Source: Streptomyces diacarni
Lineage (GTDB): Bacteria; Actinomycetota; Actinomycetes; Streptomycetales; Streptomycetaceae
DNA length: 64,000 nt
Reading direction: 5' to 3'
Assembly: GCF_003323715.1 (NCBI RefSeq)
Contig: NZ_QOIN01000019.1
Coordinates: 62,001 to 126,000, forward strand
Of this stretch, positions 52,119 to 60,503 are shown piece by piece (the stretch's first letter is position 1; each line of letters starts with the position of its first letter). Below the pieces are notes generated by a model. It ran no database searches, was not told the DNA's origin, and was given only the letters and a program-made list of their open reading frames with translations. A program made the translations under genes and the position numbers.

Positions 52119-52964
52119 TCACGCGGTGACGATGTGCAGGTGGGAGAGCACCCAGGCGTTGAAGCGCGCGGGCTGCTCCTGGTTGGCGAGGTGACCGGCG
52201 TCCTTGACGATCACGTAGGCGGCGCGGTGGATGCCGCCGGCCAGGATCTGGGAGGCCTCGGGCCCTGTGACGCGGTCCTGGTCGCCGCAGAGCACGAGCG
52301 CGGGCGCCGCCAGCGCGGGCAGGTCGGCCCGCAGGTCGGTGGCGGCCATGGACTCGGCCGCGTAGCCGTACCCGGGCAGCCGGACGGCCGCGGCCATGGT
52401 GTCGGCGACCCGGCGGACCAGGTCCTCGGGCGCGGCGGCCGAGACCAGCCGCGGGGCCCGCTCCCGGGCGAAGGCCCGGGCCCCGAGTTCCCGCAACTGA
52501 GCCGCGCGGGCCCGCATGGCTTCGGCCTTGCCCGGGTCGCCGCCCGATCCGGCGGTGGAGTCGGCCAGCACGAGGGACGCGACGAGAGAGGGGTGGCGCA
52601 GAGCGAGCCGCTGGGCGACGACCCCGCCCCAGGAGACGCCGAGCACGTGGGCGCGGGAGCCCGGCTCCTCGCGGGCGCCGCGCGAGCGCAGCAGCGCCGC
52701 GGCCACGTCCGCGAAGTCGTCCAGGCCCAACGGCGCCTCGGGGTCGGCCGAGTCGGCGTAGCCGGGAGCATCCCAGGCGAGCACCCGGGCGTGCCCGCCG
52801 AGTTCGGCCAGCTGCGGTCCGAAGGAGGCGGAGGAGGAGCCGATGCCGTGCAGGCACAGCAGCAGCGGCCCCTCGGCGCCCGCCTCGACCACGTGCAAGC
52901 CGCGCAGGTCGTAGGCCGGCCGGGCCCGTGCGCCGGCGGCGGCGTGCCGGGGCGCGGCGGTCAC
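52119..52964 (-). CDS. Alpha/beta hydrolase (possible meta-cleavage product hydrolase)
   Basis: Alpha/beta-fold hydrolase of 281 residues. The nucleophile elbow is LGVSWGGVVAQ (Ser), the acid Asp is in VLCGDQDRVTGPE, and the His is in KDAGHLANQEQP; the oxyanion strand is LCLHGIGSSS. Sharing an operon with an extradiol dioxygenase makes a role in C-C hydrolysis of a ring-fission product (as in MhpC/BphD) the leading guess, though lactone or ester hydrolysis is equally compatible. GTG 52964 overlaps the upstream stop as GTGA. Confidence 0.87.
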   Translation of the reverse strand: MTAAPRHAAAGARARPAYDLRGLHVVEAGAEGPLLLCLHGIGSSSASFGPQLAELGGHARVLAWDAPGYADSADPEAPLGLDDFADVAAALLRSRGAREEPGSRAHVLGVSWGGVVAQRLALRHPSLVASLVLADSTAGSGGDPGKAEAMRARAAQLRELGARAFARERAPRLVSAAAPEDLVRRVADTMAAAVRLPGYGYAAESMAATDLRADLPALAAPALVLCGDQDRVTGPEASQILAGGIHRAAYVIVKDAGHLANQEQPARFNAWVLSHLHIVTA

Positions 52965-53755
52965 AGGATCCGCCCCGGGCTGTGGGCCAGCGCGGCCAGC
53001 CCGCGCAGCACGGCGTGCGGCACCACCTGGCTGGTGGCCGGATTGCCGGGATCGGGCAGGTGGTTGACCTCGAAGCGGTAGGAGCCGAACGGGCCGTGTG
53101 CCTCGATGACGTGCCGGGTGCGGGTGGCGGCCGGGTCGGCGACGACGCGCACCCGGACGGCGTCCAGGTCGCCGACGGCCAGCGCCACGGAGGCGGCCAC
53201 ATTCGTGGACCTGGGGAAGTGCGCGGGCACGTCACGGGCCGTGCCCGCCATCACCTCGACGGGCGCTGTCGCGGTACGCAGCCGGTCCAGCAGCCCCTCG
53301 TCCATCCACGGCTGTTCGAGGGTGGCGGGCAGCTTCGTGGTCGTCAGCGACACCTCGGTGAGCGGGCCCATGGAGCGGGCGGCCTGGAGCAGGTCGAGCC
53401 CGCCGACGGCGCCACCGGTGAAGTGCACCCGGCCGGGGGTGGCGGCCAGCAGCCGCTTGGCGAGCTCGTCGTCGGTCAGTGCCCCGGTGGAGGCGACCAG
53501 CAGGTCGGTACCGGCGCACAGAACCCGCTCGCCCCACTCGCGGACGAACCCCGCACCCGCCGCCTCCACGAGTACGTCGCAGTGGGCCAGCGCCTCCTCG
53601 ACGGAGGTCTGCGGGGCGGCCACGGCGTCGCCGAGGGGGCGGTTGTCGACGACGCGGACCAGCGCGGCGCCGGGAACCCGGCCCGCGGCGAGCGCTGTTC
53701 CGACGGTGCGGCCGATGGCTCCCCAGCCGACGAGCCCCACGGCGAGCCGGGTCAT
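52961..53755 (-). CDS. Aspartate dehydrogenase-like (DUF108) oxidoreductase
   Basis: NAD(P)-dependent dehydrogenase of 264 residues of the NadX/aspartate-dehydrogenase family. The Rossmann motif is VGLVGWGAIGRTV. The family middle region shows STGALTDDELAKRL and GAVGGLDLLQAARSMG, and the C-terminal domain contains FPRSTNVAASVALAVGD. The annotated family activity is L-aspartate oxidation, but members inside aromatic operons may act on other acids or semialdehydes. It overlaps both neighbours by 4 nt, so it belongs to the pathway. Confidence 0.85.
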   Translation of the reverse strand: MTRLAVGLVGWGAIGRTVGTALAAGRVPGAALVRVVDNRPLGDAVAAPQTSVEEALAHCDVLVEAAGAGFVREWGERVLCAGTDLLVASTGALTDDELAKRLLAATPGRVHFTGGAVGGLDLLQAARSMGPLTEVSLTTTKLPATLEQPWMDEGLLDRLRTATAPVEVMAGTARDVPAHFPRSTNVAASVALAVGDLDAVRVRVVADPAATRTRHVIEAHGPFGSYRFEVNHLPDPGNPATSQVVPHAVLRGLAALAHSPGRIL

Positions 53756-54726
53756 GCAGCCACCTCCTGCCCCGCGCTTCGCGAAGGTCGCGCGGCGGCG
53801 GGCGGGACGACGGGGCTGCCGTCCGCGGTGCCCGCCATGTGGCGGCGGATCAGGGCAGACGGCGGACCCGCTGTGCCCCACAGGTCGGAGAGTTCGGGGG
53901 TGCGGCGCCACACCTTGGCGATCCAGCGGTCCTCCTCGACCTGTGCGACCTCCGAGGTGTACTCGCACACCAGCCCGGCGGGGTCGGTGAAGTAGGAGAA
54001 CGTGTTGTTCCCCGGCCCGTGCCGTCCAGGGCCCCACTGCGGGACGATGCCGTGGTGCCGCAGCCGGCCGAGGCCGCGCATGAAGTGGTCCACGGACGGC
54101 ATCTCGTAGGCCACGTGGTTGAGTGACGCCCAGTCGGCCTGGTTGAAGGCCACGCAGTGGTGGTCGGCGTTGCACCGCAGGAAGGCCATCTGGTGTTCGG
54201 ACCAGTCCGAGACGCGCAGGCCCAGCACCTCGCGGTAGAAGCCGACCGAGGCGTCGATGTCGGTGGTGTTGAGGACCGTGTGCGTCACGCCCACCGGCAC
54301 GGCCTCCTCCTGCCCACGCGGCGGAACGGCCCAGGTCTCGGCCGACAGTTCGATCTGCCGTCCCTCGTGGTCGGAAAAGCGCAGCCCGTACCCGCCGCCC
54401 ACCTGGCCGAGCGGCCCGGGGCCCGCGTCGGGGACGATCCCGCGCGCCTGGAGCCGCCGCGCCGCCTCGTCCACCTCGGCGGGGGTGCCGACGGCGAAGG
54501 AGAGCCGCCCCAGACCGGTGCGGTCCGACCGGGTCAGCTGGAGCGCGTGGTGCTCCTCGCCGGTGCCGCGCAGCCACCGCGCGCCCCGCTCGGTCTCGAC
54601 GGTCTGGAGGCCCCACACCTCCTCGTAGAAGCCGGCGGCCTCCGTGAGGGCCGGGGTCAGCAGTTCGACGGAGCGCAGCGCGCGCAGGCGTGCGATGGGC
54701 GCGGAGGGCGCCGGGGGGTGTGGCAT
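53752..54726 (-). CDS. VOC-family extradiol ring-cleavage dioxygenase
   Basis: Type I extradiol dioxygenase-like protein of 324 residues with two VOC domains (about residues 15-135 and 145-280), expected to open a catechol ring next to its hydroxyls. Iron ligands in the second domain are all present: His in GVTHTVLNTTD, His in SLNHVAYEMPS and Glu in LVCEYTSE. A C-terminal extension of about 45 residues follows. ATG 54726 is preceded by GAGGAG. Presence of this enzyme is the main reason to read the operon as meta-cleavage catabolism. Confidence 0.9.
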   Translation of the reverse strand: MPHPPAPSAPIARLRALRSVELLTPALTEAAGFYEEVWGLQTVETERGARWLRGTGEEHHALQLTRSDRTGLGRLSFAVGTPAEVDEAARRLQARGIVPDAGPGPLGQVGGGYGLRFSDHEGRQIELSAETWAVPPRGQEEAVPVGVTHTVLNTTDIDASVGFYREVLGLRVSDWSEHQMAFLRCNADHHCVAFNQADWASLNHVAYEMPSVDHFMRGLGRLRHHGIVPQWGPGRHGPGNNTFSYFTDPAGLVCEYTSEVAQVEEDRWIAKVWRRTPELSDLWGTAGPPSALIRRHMAGTADGSPVVPPAAARPSRSAGQEVAA

Positions 54727-54772
54727 GCCGTTCTCCTCAGGTACGGGTGAGCGGTGCGGGTCCTGGCGGAAC

Positions 54773-56260
54773 TCAGGAGGCCCAGGGGAGGGGGGCTGGT
54801 GAGGTGCCCCAGTAGACGGACTTCTGGCGCTGGTAGGCGCGGATGGCGTCGCGGCCCTTCTCGGTGCCCAGGCCGCTGTCCTTCGTCCCGCCGAACGGGG
54901 TGGAGATGCTGAACTGCTTGTAGGTGTTGATCCAGACGGTTCCGGCCTCCACCCGCCGGGCCAGCCGCCAGGCGGCCAGCGGGTCCCGGGTCCAGATGCC
55001 GCAGGCGAGGCCGTAGACGGTGCCGTTGGCCTGGCGGACCAGATCGTCCTCGTCGTCGTAGGGGAAGGCCACCAGGACGGGGCCGAAGATCTCCTCCTGG
55101 CACACCCGCGCGGTGGGGGGCAGCCCGTCGATGACGGTGGGCAGGTAGTAGGCGCCGCGGTCGTAGGGCTCACCTGCGGGGGCGCTGCCGCCGCACAGGA
55201 CGCGTCCGCCCTCCTGCCGCGCGAGCCGCACCCAGGCCGCGACGGTGTCCCGGTGCTCGCGGTGGACCAGCGGCGCCACCTGGCTGTCCGGGGCGGTGCC
55301 GGGGCCGACGCGCAGCGCCCGCACCCGTTCCACGAGCGTGCCGAGGAACTCCTCGTACAGCTCCCGGGCGACGAACAGCCGCGACCCGGCGACGCAGGAC
55401 TGGCCGCTGGAGGAGAAGACGCCGAACATCACCCCGGCGAGGGCCGACTCGAGGTCCGCGTCGGCCCGGACGATGGTCGGCGACTTGCCGCCCAGTTCCA
55501 ACGACGCCGGAACCAGCTTCCGCGCGGCCACCTCGGCGAGTTCGCGCCCCGTGCGCGTGCCCCCGGTGAAACCGATCCTGCCGACCAGCGGGTGCTGTGC
55601 GAGCGCCGCACCGATGGTGCGCCCCGAGCCGGGCAGCACCGAGAGCAGGGCCGCGGGCAGGCCGCGCTCGGCGAGCGCCGTGCTGACCAGCCGGCCGAGG
55701 GCGAGGGAGACCAGGGGCGTCCACTGGGCGGGCTTGAGCAGCACGGCGTTGCCCGCGGCCAGCGCCGGGGCGAGCTTTTGCGCGTCGCTGGCGACGGGCG
55801 AGTTCCAGGGGTTGATGGCGGCGACCACCCCGATGGGCTCATGGACGCTCAGCGACAGATACGGGCCGCGCGAGGGCGTGAGCGAGTCCTCGGCCGTCTC
55901 CAGCGCGGCCGCCGTGTAGCGGAAGGTGCCGGCCGCGCTGTGGGCGAGGGCGCGGGTCTCGGCGAGGGTCTTGCCGGTGTCGGCTGTCTGGAGTGCGGCC
56001 AGTTCCTCGGCCGCCTCCTCGACCAGGTCCCCGATCCGGTGGAGCAGCCTCGCCCGCTCGTGCGGCAGCAGGTCCCGCCAGGCGGGGTCGGCCGCCGCGC
56101 CGGCCGCCGCGCGCGCCGCCTCGTCCACGTCGCGCTCGGAGGCCGCGTGGAGGGTGGCGAGGACGGTGCCGTCGGCGGGGTCGGTGGTCTCGGTCAACTC
56201 GCCCTCTCCGCGCCGCCACTGTCCCGCGATGAGGATCTCGTCGGCTGGGATGCGCGGCAT
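54773..56260 (-). CDS. Aldehyde dehydrogenase (possible hydroxymuconic-semialdehyde dehydrogenase)
   Basis: NAD(P)-dependent aldehyde dehydrogenase of 495 residues. The Glu general base is in ASLELGGKSP and the catalytic Cys in SSSGQSCVAGSR; INPWNSP and FTGGTRTGRE mark the cofactor fold. First gene of the catabolic operon. ATG 56260 has GGAGG 6 nt upstream, much better than ATG 56302, which lies almost on the predicted promoter. Oxidation of a ring-fission semialdehyde or an aromatic aldehyde fits the context. Confidence 0.92.
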   Translation of the reverse strand: MPRIPADEILIAGQWRRGEGELTETTDPADGTVLATLHAASERDVDEAARAAAGAAADPAWRDLLPHERARLLHRIGDLVEEAAEELAALQTADTGKTLAETRALAHSAAGTFRYTAAALETAEDSLTPSRGPYLSLSVHEPIGVVAAINPWNSPVASDAQKLAPALAAGNAVLLKPAQWTPLVSLALGRLVSTALAERGLPAALLSVLPGSGRTIGAALAQHPLVGRIGFTGGTRTGRELAEVAARKLVPASLELGGKSPTIVRADADLESALAGVMFGVFSSSGQSCVAGSRLFVARELYEEFLGTLVERVRALRVGPGTAPDSQVAPLVHREHRDTVAAWVRLARQEGGRVLCGGSAPAGEPYDRGAYYLPTVIDGLPPTARVCQEEIFGPVLVAFPYDDEDDLVRQANGTVYGLACGIWTRDPLAAWRLARRVEAGTVWINTYKQFSISTPFGGTKDSGLGTEKGRDAIRAYQRQKSVYWGTSPAPLPWAS

Positions 56261-56310
56261 CTGGGACCTCCAAGAGGTGGGGGCGTGGGCTGTGTTGCTC
56301 AAGCGCTAGA

Positions 56311-56339
56311 AATCTAAGGGCTTAACTATTCACTCGCAA
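56311..56339 (-). promoter_or_regulatory. Promoter and MarR-type operator of the catabolic operon
   Basis: Minus strand: TTGCGA (complement of 56334-56339), 17-bp spacer, TAGATT (complement of 56311-56316). The 13-mer CTAAGGGCTTAAC (56314-56326), whose complement GTTAAGCCCTTAG matches the marR operator family, covers the -10 edge and spacer. Binding here would block the aldehyde-dehydrogenase-led operon. Confidence 0.72.
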
Positions 56340-56375
56340 GAGGCGAGCCGGATCGATTTTCCCCAGCACGACGTC

Positions 56376-56418
56376 TTGACGCTCGCCGCCGGGGGAGCTG
56401 TAGAACTTAAGCCCTAAG
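56376..56418 (+). promoter_or_regulatory. Promoter and MarR-type operator of the MFS transporter
   Basis: TTGACG at 56376-56381, a 19-bp spacer and TAGAAC at 56401-56406, followed at once by CTTAAGCCCTAAG (56406-56418). This 13-mer is the third copy of the MarR-type motif and sits over the expected transcription start. Confidence 0.72.
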
Positions 56419-56568
56419 AGGCTTTGTGCTTACCCAGTAGCCAGCTCGGGGCCAGGCCGCCGACCGGCCCTGCCCGCCCCCGCACCCCGCATGCCGCGCC
56501 CCTCCTGACGGGGCCCGATCCGCTCCCCTCGGTCACCACGGACGGCGGCGGAGCCGGAGGACTCCTCC

Positions 56569-58020
56569 ATGACGCTCGACGCACACGACGCACACCCGTT
56601 CCCGCCGAAACCGCCCCCGCCCCGCACCGTGCCCGCCGACGTGGCCGCCAGGTTCGAGCGTCTGCCGCTCTCCCGCTGGCACGTCACCGTGCGGCTGATC
56701 GTCGGAGTGGTCACCTTCTTCGAGGCCTTCGACCAGCTGCTGATCGCCTACGCGCTGCCGCAACTGCGCCAGGAATGGCACCTGGACACGGCGCACTCCA
56801 CGATGCTGCTGACCGTCGGCTCGGTCGGCATGCTGGTCGGCGCCGTGGTCTCCGGGCGCCTGGCCGACCGGTACGGCCGCGTACGGGTCATCGCCGCCTG
56901 CATCGGCGTCTCAGGGGCGTGCAACCTGCTGCTGACGCTGTGCACCGCGCCGGAACCCTTCATGGCGGCCCGCTTCGTCCAGGGCCTCGCCATCGGCGGA
57001 GAGGTGCCCGTCGCCGCCACCTTCATCGCGGAGATCACCCGCAGCCATCGCCGCGGCCGCTTCGTCCTGCTGTACGAACTCGTCTTCCCCGCGGGCCTCA
57101 CCGTCGGCGCCCTGCTCGCCGCCTGGCTGGTTCCCCTGCTGGGCTGGCGCTGGATGTTCGGCATCGCGGCACTGCCCGGGCTCCTGTGCCTCCTCGTCCG
57201 GCACCGGGTCCCCGAGTCCCCCCGCTGGCTGGCCGACCACGGCCGCCCCGACGAGGCGCTGCGCGTGATGGCCCGGATCGAGACCGAGGTGGAGAAGACC
57301 ACAGGCTCCCCGCTGCCGCCTCCCGCCGTGCCGCACCCGGTCACGGCGCCGGCGCCTGCGCCTGCGCCGGCGCCGACGCCGACGCAGGACGGCGACCGGC
57401 CCCGGGGCGGACTGCGTGAACTGCTGTCCGGGCCCTACCGGCGCCGCACCGTGGTCGTCGGGATGCTGTGGTTCGCCGGATACTTCGTCAACTACGGCAT
57501 CACCTCGTGGCTCCCGACCATCTACGAGACCCGCTACGACCTCCCCCTTTCCGACGCGCTCCGCTACTCGACCGTCACCTCGTGCGCGGGACTCCTCGGC
57601 TGCGCACTGGTCGCCCTCACGGTCGACGCCGTCGGCCGCCGCCGCACTGTCACCGGCTGCCTGGGACTCGCCGCCGCCGCACTGCTCGCCCTCGGCCTGT
57701 TCGGCGGCGACTCGCCGGTGCACGTCCTGGTGTGGACGTCGCTGGCCGCCGTCTTCTTCTTCGGCTCCAACATCTGCCTCTACCTCTACACACCAGAGCT
57801 GTTCCCCACCCGCATGCGCGCCCTGGGCAGCAGCGTCGGCGGCGCCCTCAACCGGGTCGGTGTCATCTCGGGCCCGATCGTCGTCGGCGCCGTCTACGCG
57901 GGAGGGCGGCTCGGAGCCGTCTTCCTCGGCCTGGCCGCCGTCGCCGCCGTCGGGGCGCTCACCGCGGGACTCGGCGCGGAAGAGACCGCTGGACGCCGGT
58001 TGGAGGACATCGCACCGTGA
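56569..58020 (+). CDS. MFS transporter, probable aromatic acid/sugar-acid importer
   Basis: Twelve-segment major facilitator of 483 residues in the inner membrane. MFS signatures: FEAFDQLLIAYALPQL at TM1 (the DQ resembles the DGxD motif of aromatic-acid:H+ symporters), GRLADRYGRVRVI in loop 2-3, and PESPRWLADHGR after TM6, which is also typical of sugar-porter relatives. The central loop contains an Ala-Pro repeat (nt 57346-57390). ATG 56569 has GGAGGAC upstream. Divergent from the catabolic operon and carrying the same operator, it should import the pathway substrate. Confidence 0.87.
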   Translation: MTLDAHDAHPFPPKPPPPRTVPADVAARFERLPLSRWHVTVRLIVGVVTFFEAFDQLLIAYALPQLRQEWHLDTAHSTMLLTVGSVGMLVGAVVSGRLADRYGRVRVIAACIGVSGACNLLLTLCTAPEPFMAARFVQGLAIGGEVPVAATFIAEITRSHRRGRFVLLYELVFPAGLTVGALLAAWLVPLLGWRWMFGIAALPGLLCLLVRHRVPESPRWLADHGRPDEALRVMARIETEVEKTTGSPLPPPAVPHPVTAPAPAPAPAPTPTQDGDRPRGGLRELLSGPYRRRTVVVGMLWFAGYFVNYGITSWLPTIYETRYDLPLSDALRYSTVTSCAGLLGCALVALTVDAVGRRRTVTGCLGLAAAALLALGLFGGDSPVHVLVWTSLAAVFFFGSNICLYLYTPELFPTRMRALGSSVGGALNRVGVISGPIVVGAVYAGGRLGAVFLGLAAVAAVGALTAGLGAEETAGRRLEDIAP

Positions 58021-58241
58021 TGGGACAGCGCGCCACGCCGGGTTCGAGCGACCTCTCGGCCGTTCGCGATCGTTTCTCTCTGGTGATGACCGGTATCTCC
58101 GTGTAGCGTCTGGGGCAGATGTCGTGGTTCGCCGTACCTGCCCGCGCTCCGGCGTGGGCTTTGTGTTGTGCAGCGCGGGGCCAGGGCGATCACCTCCGGG
58201 TCCGCGCGGTGCGGACCCGATATCGACTGAGAGGCACCAGC

Positions 58242-58445
58242 ATGGCCAGCGGAACCGTCAAGTGGTTCAACGCCGAAAAGGGCTTCGGCTTCATCGCCCA
58301 GGAAGGCGGGGGCCCCGACGTCTTCGCGCACTACTCGAACATCAACGCCACCGGTTTCCGCGAGCTCCAGGAGGGTCAGGCCGTCACCTTCGACGTAACG
58401 CAGGGCAAGAAGGGCCCTCAGGCCGAGAACATCACCGTGGCCTGA
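58242..58445 (+). CDS. Cold-shock domain protein
   Basis: Single OB-fold RNA chaperone of 67 residues. RNP1 is KGFGFI and RNP2 is VFAHYS, with [12 protein letters not shown] at the start. RNP2 normally reads VFVHFS; the Ala and Tyr here are mild variants seen in Streptomyces paralogues. ATG 58242 follows GAGAGG. The gene has a leader of about 220 nt with GC-rich pairing potential, as is common for cold-shock mRNAs. Confidence 0.95.
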   Translation: MASGTVKWFNAEKGFGFIAQEGGGPDVFAHYSNINATGFRELQEGQAVTFDVTQGKKGPQAENITVA

Positions 58446-58503
58446 TCAGGGCCATGGGCGAGCGCGCACGCCACACGTGACGCGCTCGAACCGCGCACAG
58501 CAG

Positions 58504-58537
58504 GGGCCGGCCGTACGCAGACCGCGGCGGCCGGCCC
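58504..58537. terminator. Bidirectional terminator hairpin
   Basis: GGGCCGGCC at 58504-58512 pairs perfectly with GGCCGGCCC at 58529-58537, between the convergent cold-shock and phosphodiesterase-like genes. Confidence 0.6.
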
Positions 58538-58608
58538 GCATCTCCCGCGTGACGGCGAAGGCCGCCACCGCGCCCTCCCGGGGCGGTGCTCCCACGCGGT
58601 GCACCGCG

Positions 58609-59442
58609 TCACACGCACTTGCCGGACAGCCAGGCCTTGAAGTCCTCGGTCCACGAGGTGGCCATCCTGACCGAACGCGTGGGAGAGCCGAGCTGCGACA
58701 GGTTGTCCTGCCACGACGCGTAGTTGCCGGAGGCCGCCGGAGGCGGCTCCTCCCAGCCGATCCCGTCGACCCACGCCGGGTGTGCCGTGAGCGCGGCGCC
58801 GAGCCCGGCTGCCTCGAGGCGCTTGACGAGCTCGGGTTCGAGCGCGGTGTCGTGGGTGAACATCATGATCTCCTGGGAGGGCATCCGCTCCGCCATCGGC
58901 GCGATGATCTCGTTCCAGGCCCTGTCGCGAATGGCCGCGTCACTGTGGAGCAGCGACTGCCGCGCCTCACCCTTGAGCTCCACCAGCGGCACCAGACCCT
59001 TGGCCTTGGCGTCATCGAGCCACTCGCGGAAGGTGTACACGGTCTCTCCGCTGTACGGGCCGCGCGTGATCGTACGGCCCTTGAGCTGATCCGCGCCCGT
59101 CGCCCACCACAGCTCAGTGATGGGCGTTCGGGTGCCGGTCAGCCCGTTGGTCGTGGTGTTGTGCCACATCACGCCCTTGGTGCCGTTCCTGGTGAGCTGC
59201 AGGTCGGCCTCCACGCCACCGGCGCCCCAGCTCTTCTGCTGGGCGAGGGCCTCGGGGTTGTTCGGCTGGCGTATCCGATCGCGGTCCCAGGGGTCGGCCC
59301 CGGTCGGGTAACCGCCGTGACCGAAGATCGTCGGACAGACCGGATCCGCCGGATCCGCCGCGGCCCCGGCGGGGCCCGCCTGTGCCGTCCCGAGCAACAG
59401 CGCCGCGCCCATGGCGGCGGCGCCCCATCTCCCCAGCTTCAT
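58609..59442 (-). CDS. Secreted glycerophosphodiester phosphodiesterase-like protein
   Basis: Exported TIM-barrel protein of 277 residues (signal peptide about 1-29, ending AGAAA). GDPD-family features: IFGHGGYP in place of the usual HRG-start motif, GAGGVEADLQLTRNGTKGVMWHN with the metal-binding Glu/Asp and catalytic His, and LVPLVELKGEA. The first catalytic His is retained in GHGG but without the usual Arg, so activity may differ from classic GlpQ. ATG 59442 is inside a tandem duplication that copies the ribosome site and start codon (see repeat). Confidence 0.8.
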   Translation of the reverse strand: MKLGRWGAAAMGAALLLGTAQAGPAGAAADPADPVCPTIFGHGGYPTGADPWDRDRIRQPNNPEALAQQKSWGAGGVEADLQLTRNGTKGVMWHNTTTNGLTGTRTPITELWWATGADQLKGRTITRGPYSGETVYTFREWLDDAKAKGLVPLVELKGEARQSLLHSDAAIRDRAWNEIIAPMAERMPSQEIMMFTHDTALEPELVKRLEAAGLGAALTAHPAWVDGIGWEEPPPAASGNYASWQDNLSQLGSPTRSVRMATSWTEDFKAWLSGKCV

Positions 59443-59481
59443 CGCGGTCCCCCTCGGCCCAGCTTCATCGCGGACCCTCGG
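59433..59481 (-). repeat. Tandem duplication of ribosome site and start codon
   Basis: The plus-strand string CCCAGCTTCATCGCGG occurs at about 59432-59447 and again at 59458-59473, each followed by a CCCTCGG block. Read on the minus strand, both copies give a GAGG-type site and ATGAAGCTGGG. The upstream copy opens a nine-codon ORF (MKLGRGGPR) from ATG 59468 whose TGA (59441-59439) overlaps the true ATG 59442. Confidence 0.88.
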
Positions 59482-59703
59482 CTCTGTCCCCCGCACACCG
59501 GGGGAGCGCTGCCGCAGCATAGGGGCGCCAGGGGCGGTGCGTAACCCATCGGGCTTTACCAACTGACGTACGCAGGTGACTGGTTGGGCGCTCCCTGGTG
59601 CGTTGTACAGGCCGCGCGAGTGACCGGTGTGTCAGGTCAGCCTTCACTGTCCTCGCCAAGGCCACGACCGACGCCACGGCGAGTGGCGTGCGTCAGCGGC
59701 GTG

Positions 59704-60051
59704 TCATCGATGGCCCAGCACGTTGACCACCCGACCGTTGGGATCGCGGACGAAGAATCGCCGCACCCCCCACTCCTCGTCCTGCAGGGGGTGCACGATC
59801 TCCGCGCCGCTGCCACGCACCGCCGCGTAGACCGCTTCCACATCGTCCACCTCGACGCTCATGTCCGGCACGACGGGCGCGGTCTCGTCGCGGCTCATGA
59901 AGGTGACCTGCGCGGTGGGGTTGGTAGGAGAGGCGAGCGTCATGACCCAGCCGAGGTTCATGACCTCCTCGAACCCGAGAAGCCCGTAGAAGTCACGGCT
60001 CTCCTCCATGGCCTCTGACCTGATGTCGGGCATGGCCCGGCGGATCGACAT
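59704..60051 (-). CDS. VOC/glyoxalase-like protein
   Basis: Single-domain vicinal-oxygen-chelate protein of 115 residues: a beta-alpha-beta fold with GLLGFEEVMNLGWVMTLAS and the end RRFFVRDPNGRVVNVLGH. Potential metal ligands are few, so a binding rather than catalytic role is possible. ATG 60051 has GAAGGAG 6 nt upstream. It lies downstream of an HxlR regulator on the same strand, which probably controls it. Confidence 0.82.
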   Translation of the reverse strand: MSIRRAMPDIRSEAMEESRDFYGLLGFEEVMNLGWVMTLASPTNPTAQVTFMSRDETAPVVPDMSVEVDDVEAVYAAVRGSGAEIVHPLQDEEWGVRRFFVRDPNGRVVNVLGHR

Positions 60052-60081
60052 GAACAACTCCTTCTGGCAGGCGGACGCGCA

Positions 60082-60115
60082 TGTGTCGGTGAGCCGCGTG
60101 TGTCGGTGAACCGCG
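60082..60115 (-). repeat. 17-bp tandem repeat between hxlR and VOC genes
   Basis: TGTGTCGGTGAGCCGCG at 60082-60098 is repeated at 60099-60115 with one mismatch, just after the HxlR stop. Confidence 0.8.
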
Positions 60116-60119
60116 AGTG

Positions 60120-60503
60120 TCAGGTGTCGAAGCGTCGGCGCGAGACCTCGATGTCACCGAGATACCGGTGGGTCCAGTCACACATACCGTCGACGGTCGC
60201 CCGAAGGGCCTGCCCCGGCTCGGTGAGCGTGTACTCGACGCGCGGGGGCACGGTGGGGTGCACGTTCCGCTCGACCAGACCGTTGCGCTCCAGCATGCGC
60301 AGGTTCTGGGTGAGCATCTTGTGGCTGATGCCCTCGACCGCGTTCCGCAACGCGCTGAAGCGCAGCGTGCCCTCACCGAGGGACTCGATGATCAGGAACG
60401 CCCACTTGTTGGCGATGTCGGAGAAGATCTCCCGCGCCAGGGAGTCCGCGCGCGTCAAATCTGCTTCGTCGGGCGCACCCTTGTGCTGCTTGGCCACCAC
60501 CAT
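60120..60503 (-). CDS. HxlR family transcriptional regulator
   Basis: Winged-helix regulator of 127 residues. The HxlR core runs SDIANKWAFLIIESLGEGTLRF (recognisable IANKWA...I..L), then GISHKMLTQNLRMLERNGLVER and the wing PPRVEYTLTEPGQAL. The usual N-terminal Cys found in redox-sensing members is absent here, so it is probably not a thiol sensor of that type. It precedes the VOC gene and is divergent from the P-loop protein gene. Confidence 0.88.
   Translation of the reverse strand: MVVAKQHKGAPDEADLTRADSLAREIFSDIANKWAFLIIESLGEGTLRFSALRNAVEGISHKMLTQNLRMLERNGLVERNVHPTVPPRVEYTLTEPGQALRATVDGMCDWTHRYLGDIEVSRRRFDT

Larger units (their letters stand above)
56261..56568. other. 308-bp divergent control region of the aromatic cluster
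   Basis: No gene. It holds two divergent promoters, each overlapped by a MarR-type operator (listed separately), then about 150 nt of leader before the MFS gene. It is locally less GC-rich than the genes on each side. Confidence 0.6.

Noticed and set aside
57346..57390. GCGCCTGCGCC-type repeat as a regulatory element
   Set aside because: It simply encodes an Ala-Pro linker in the central loop of the MFS transporter.
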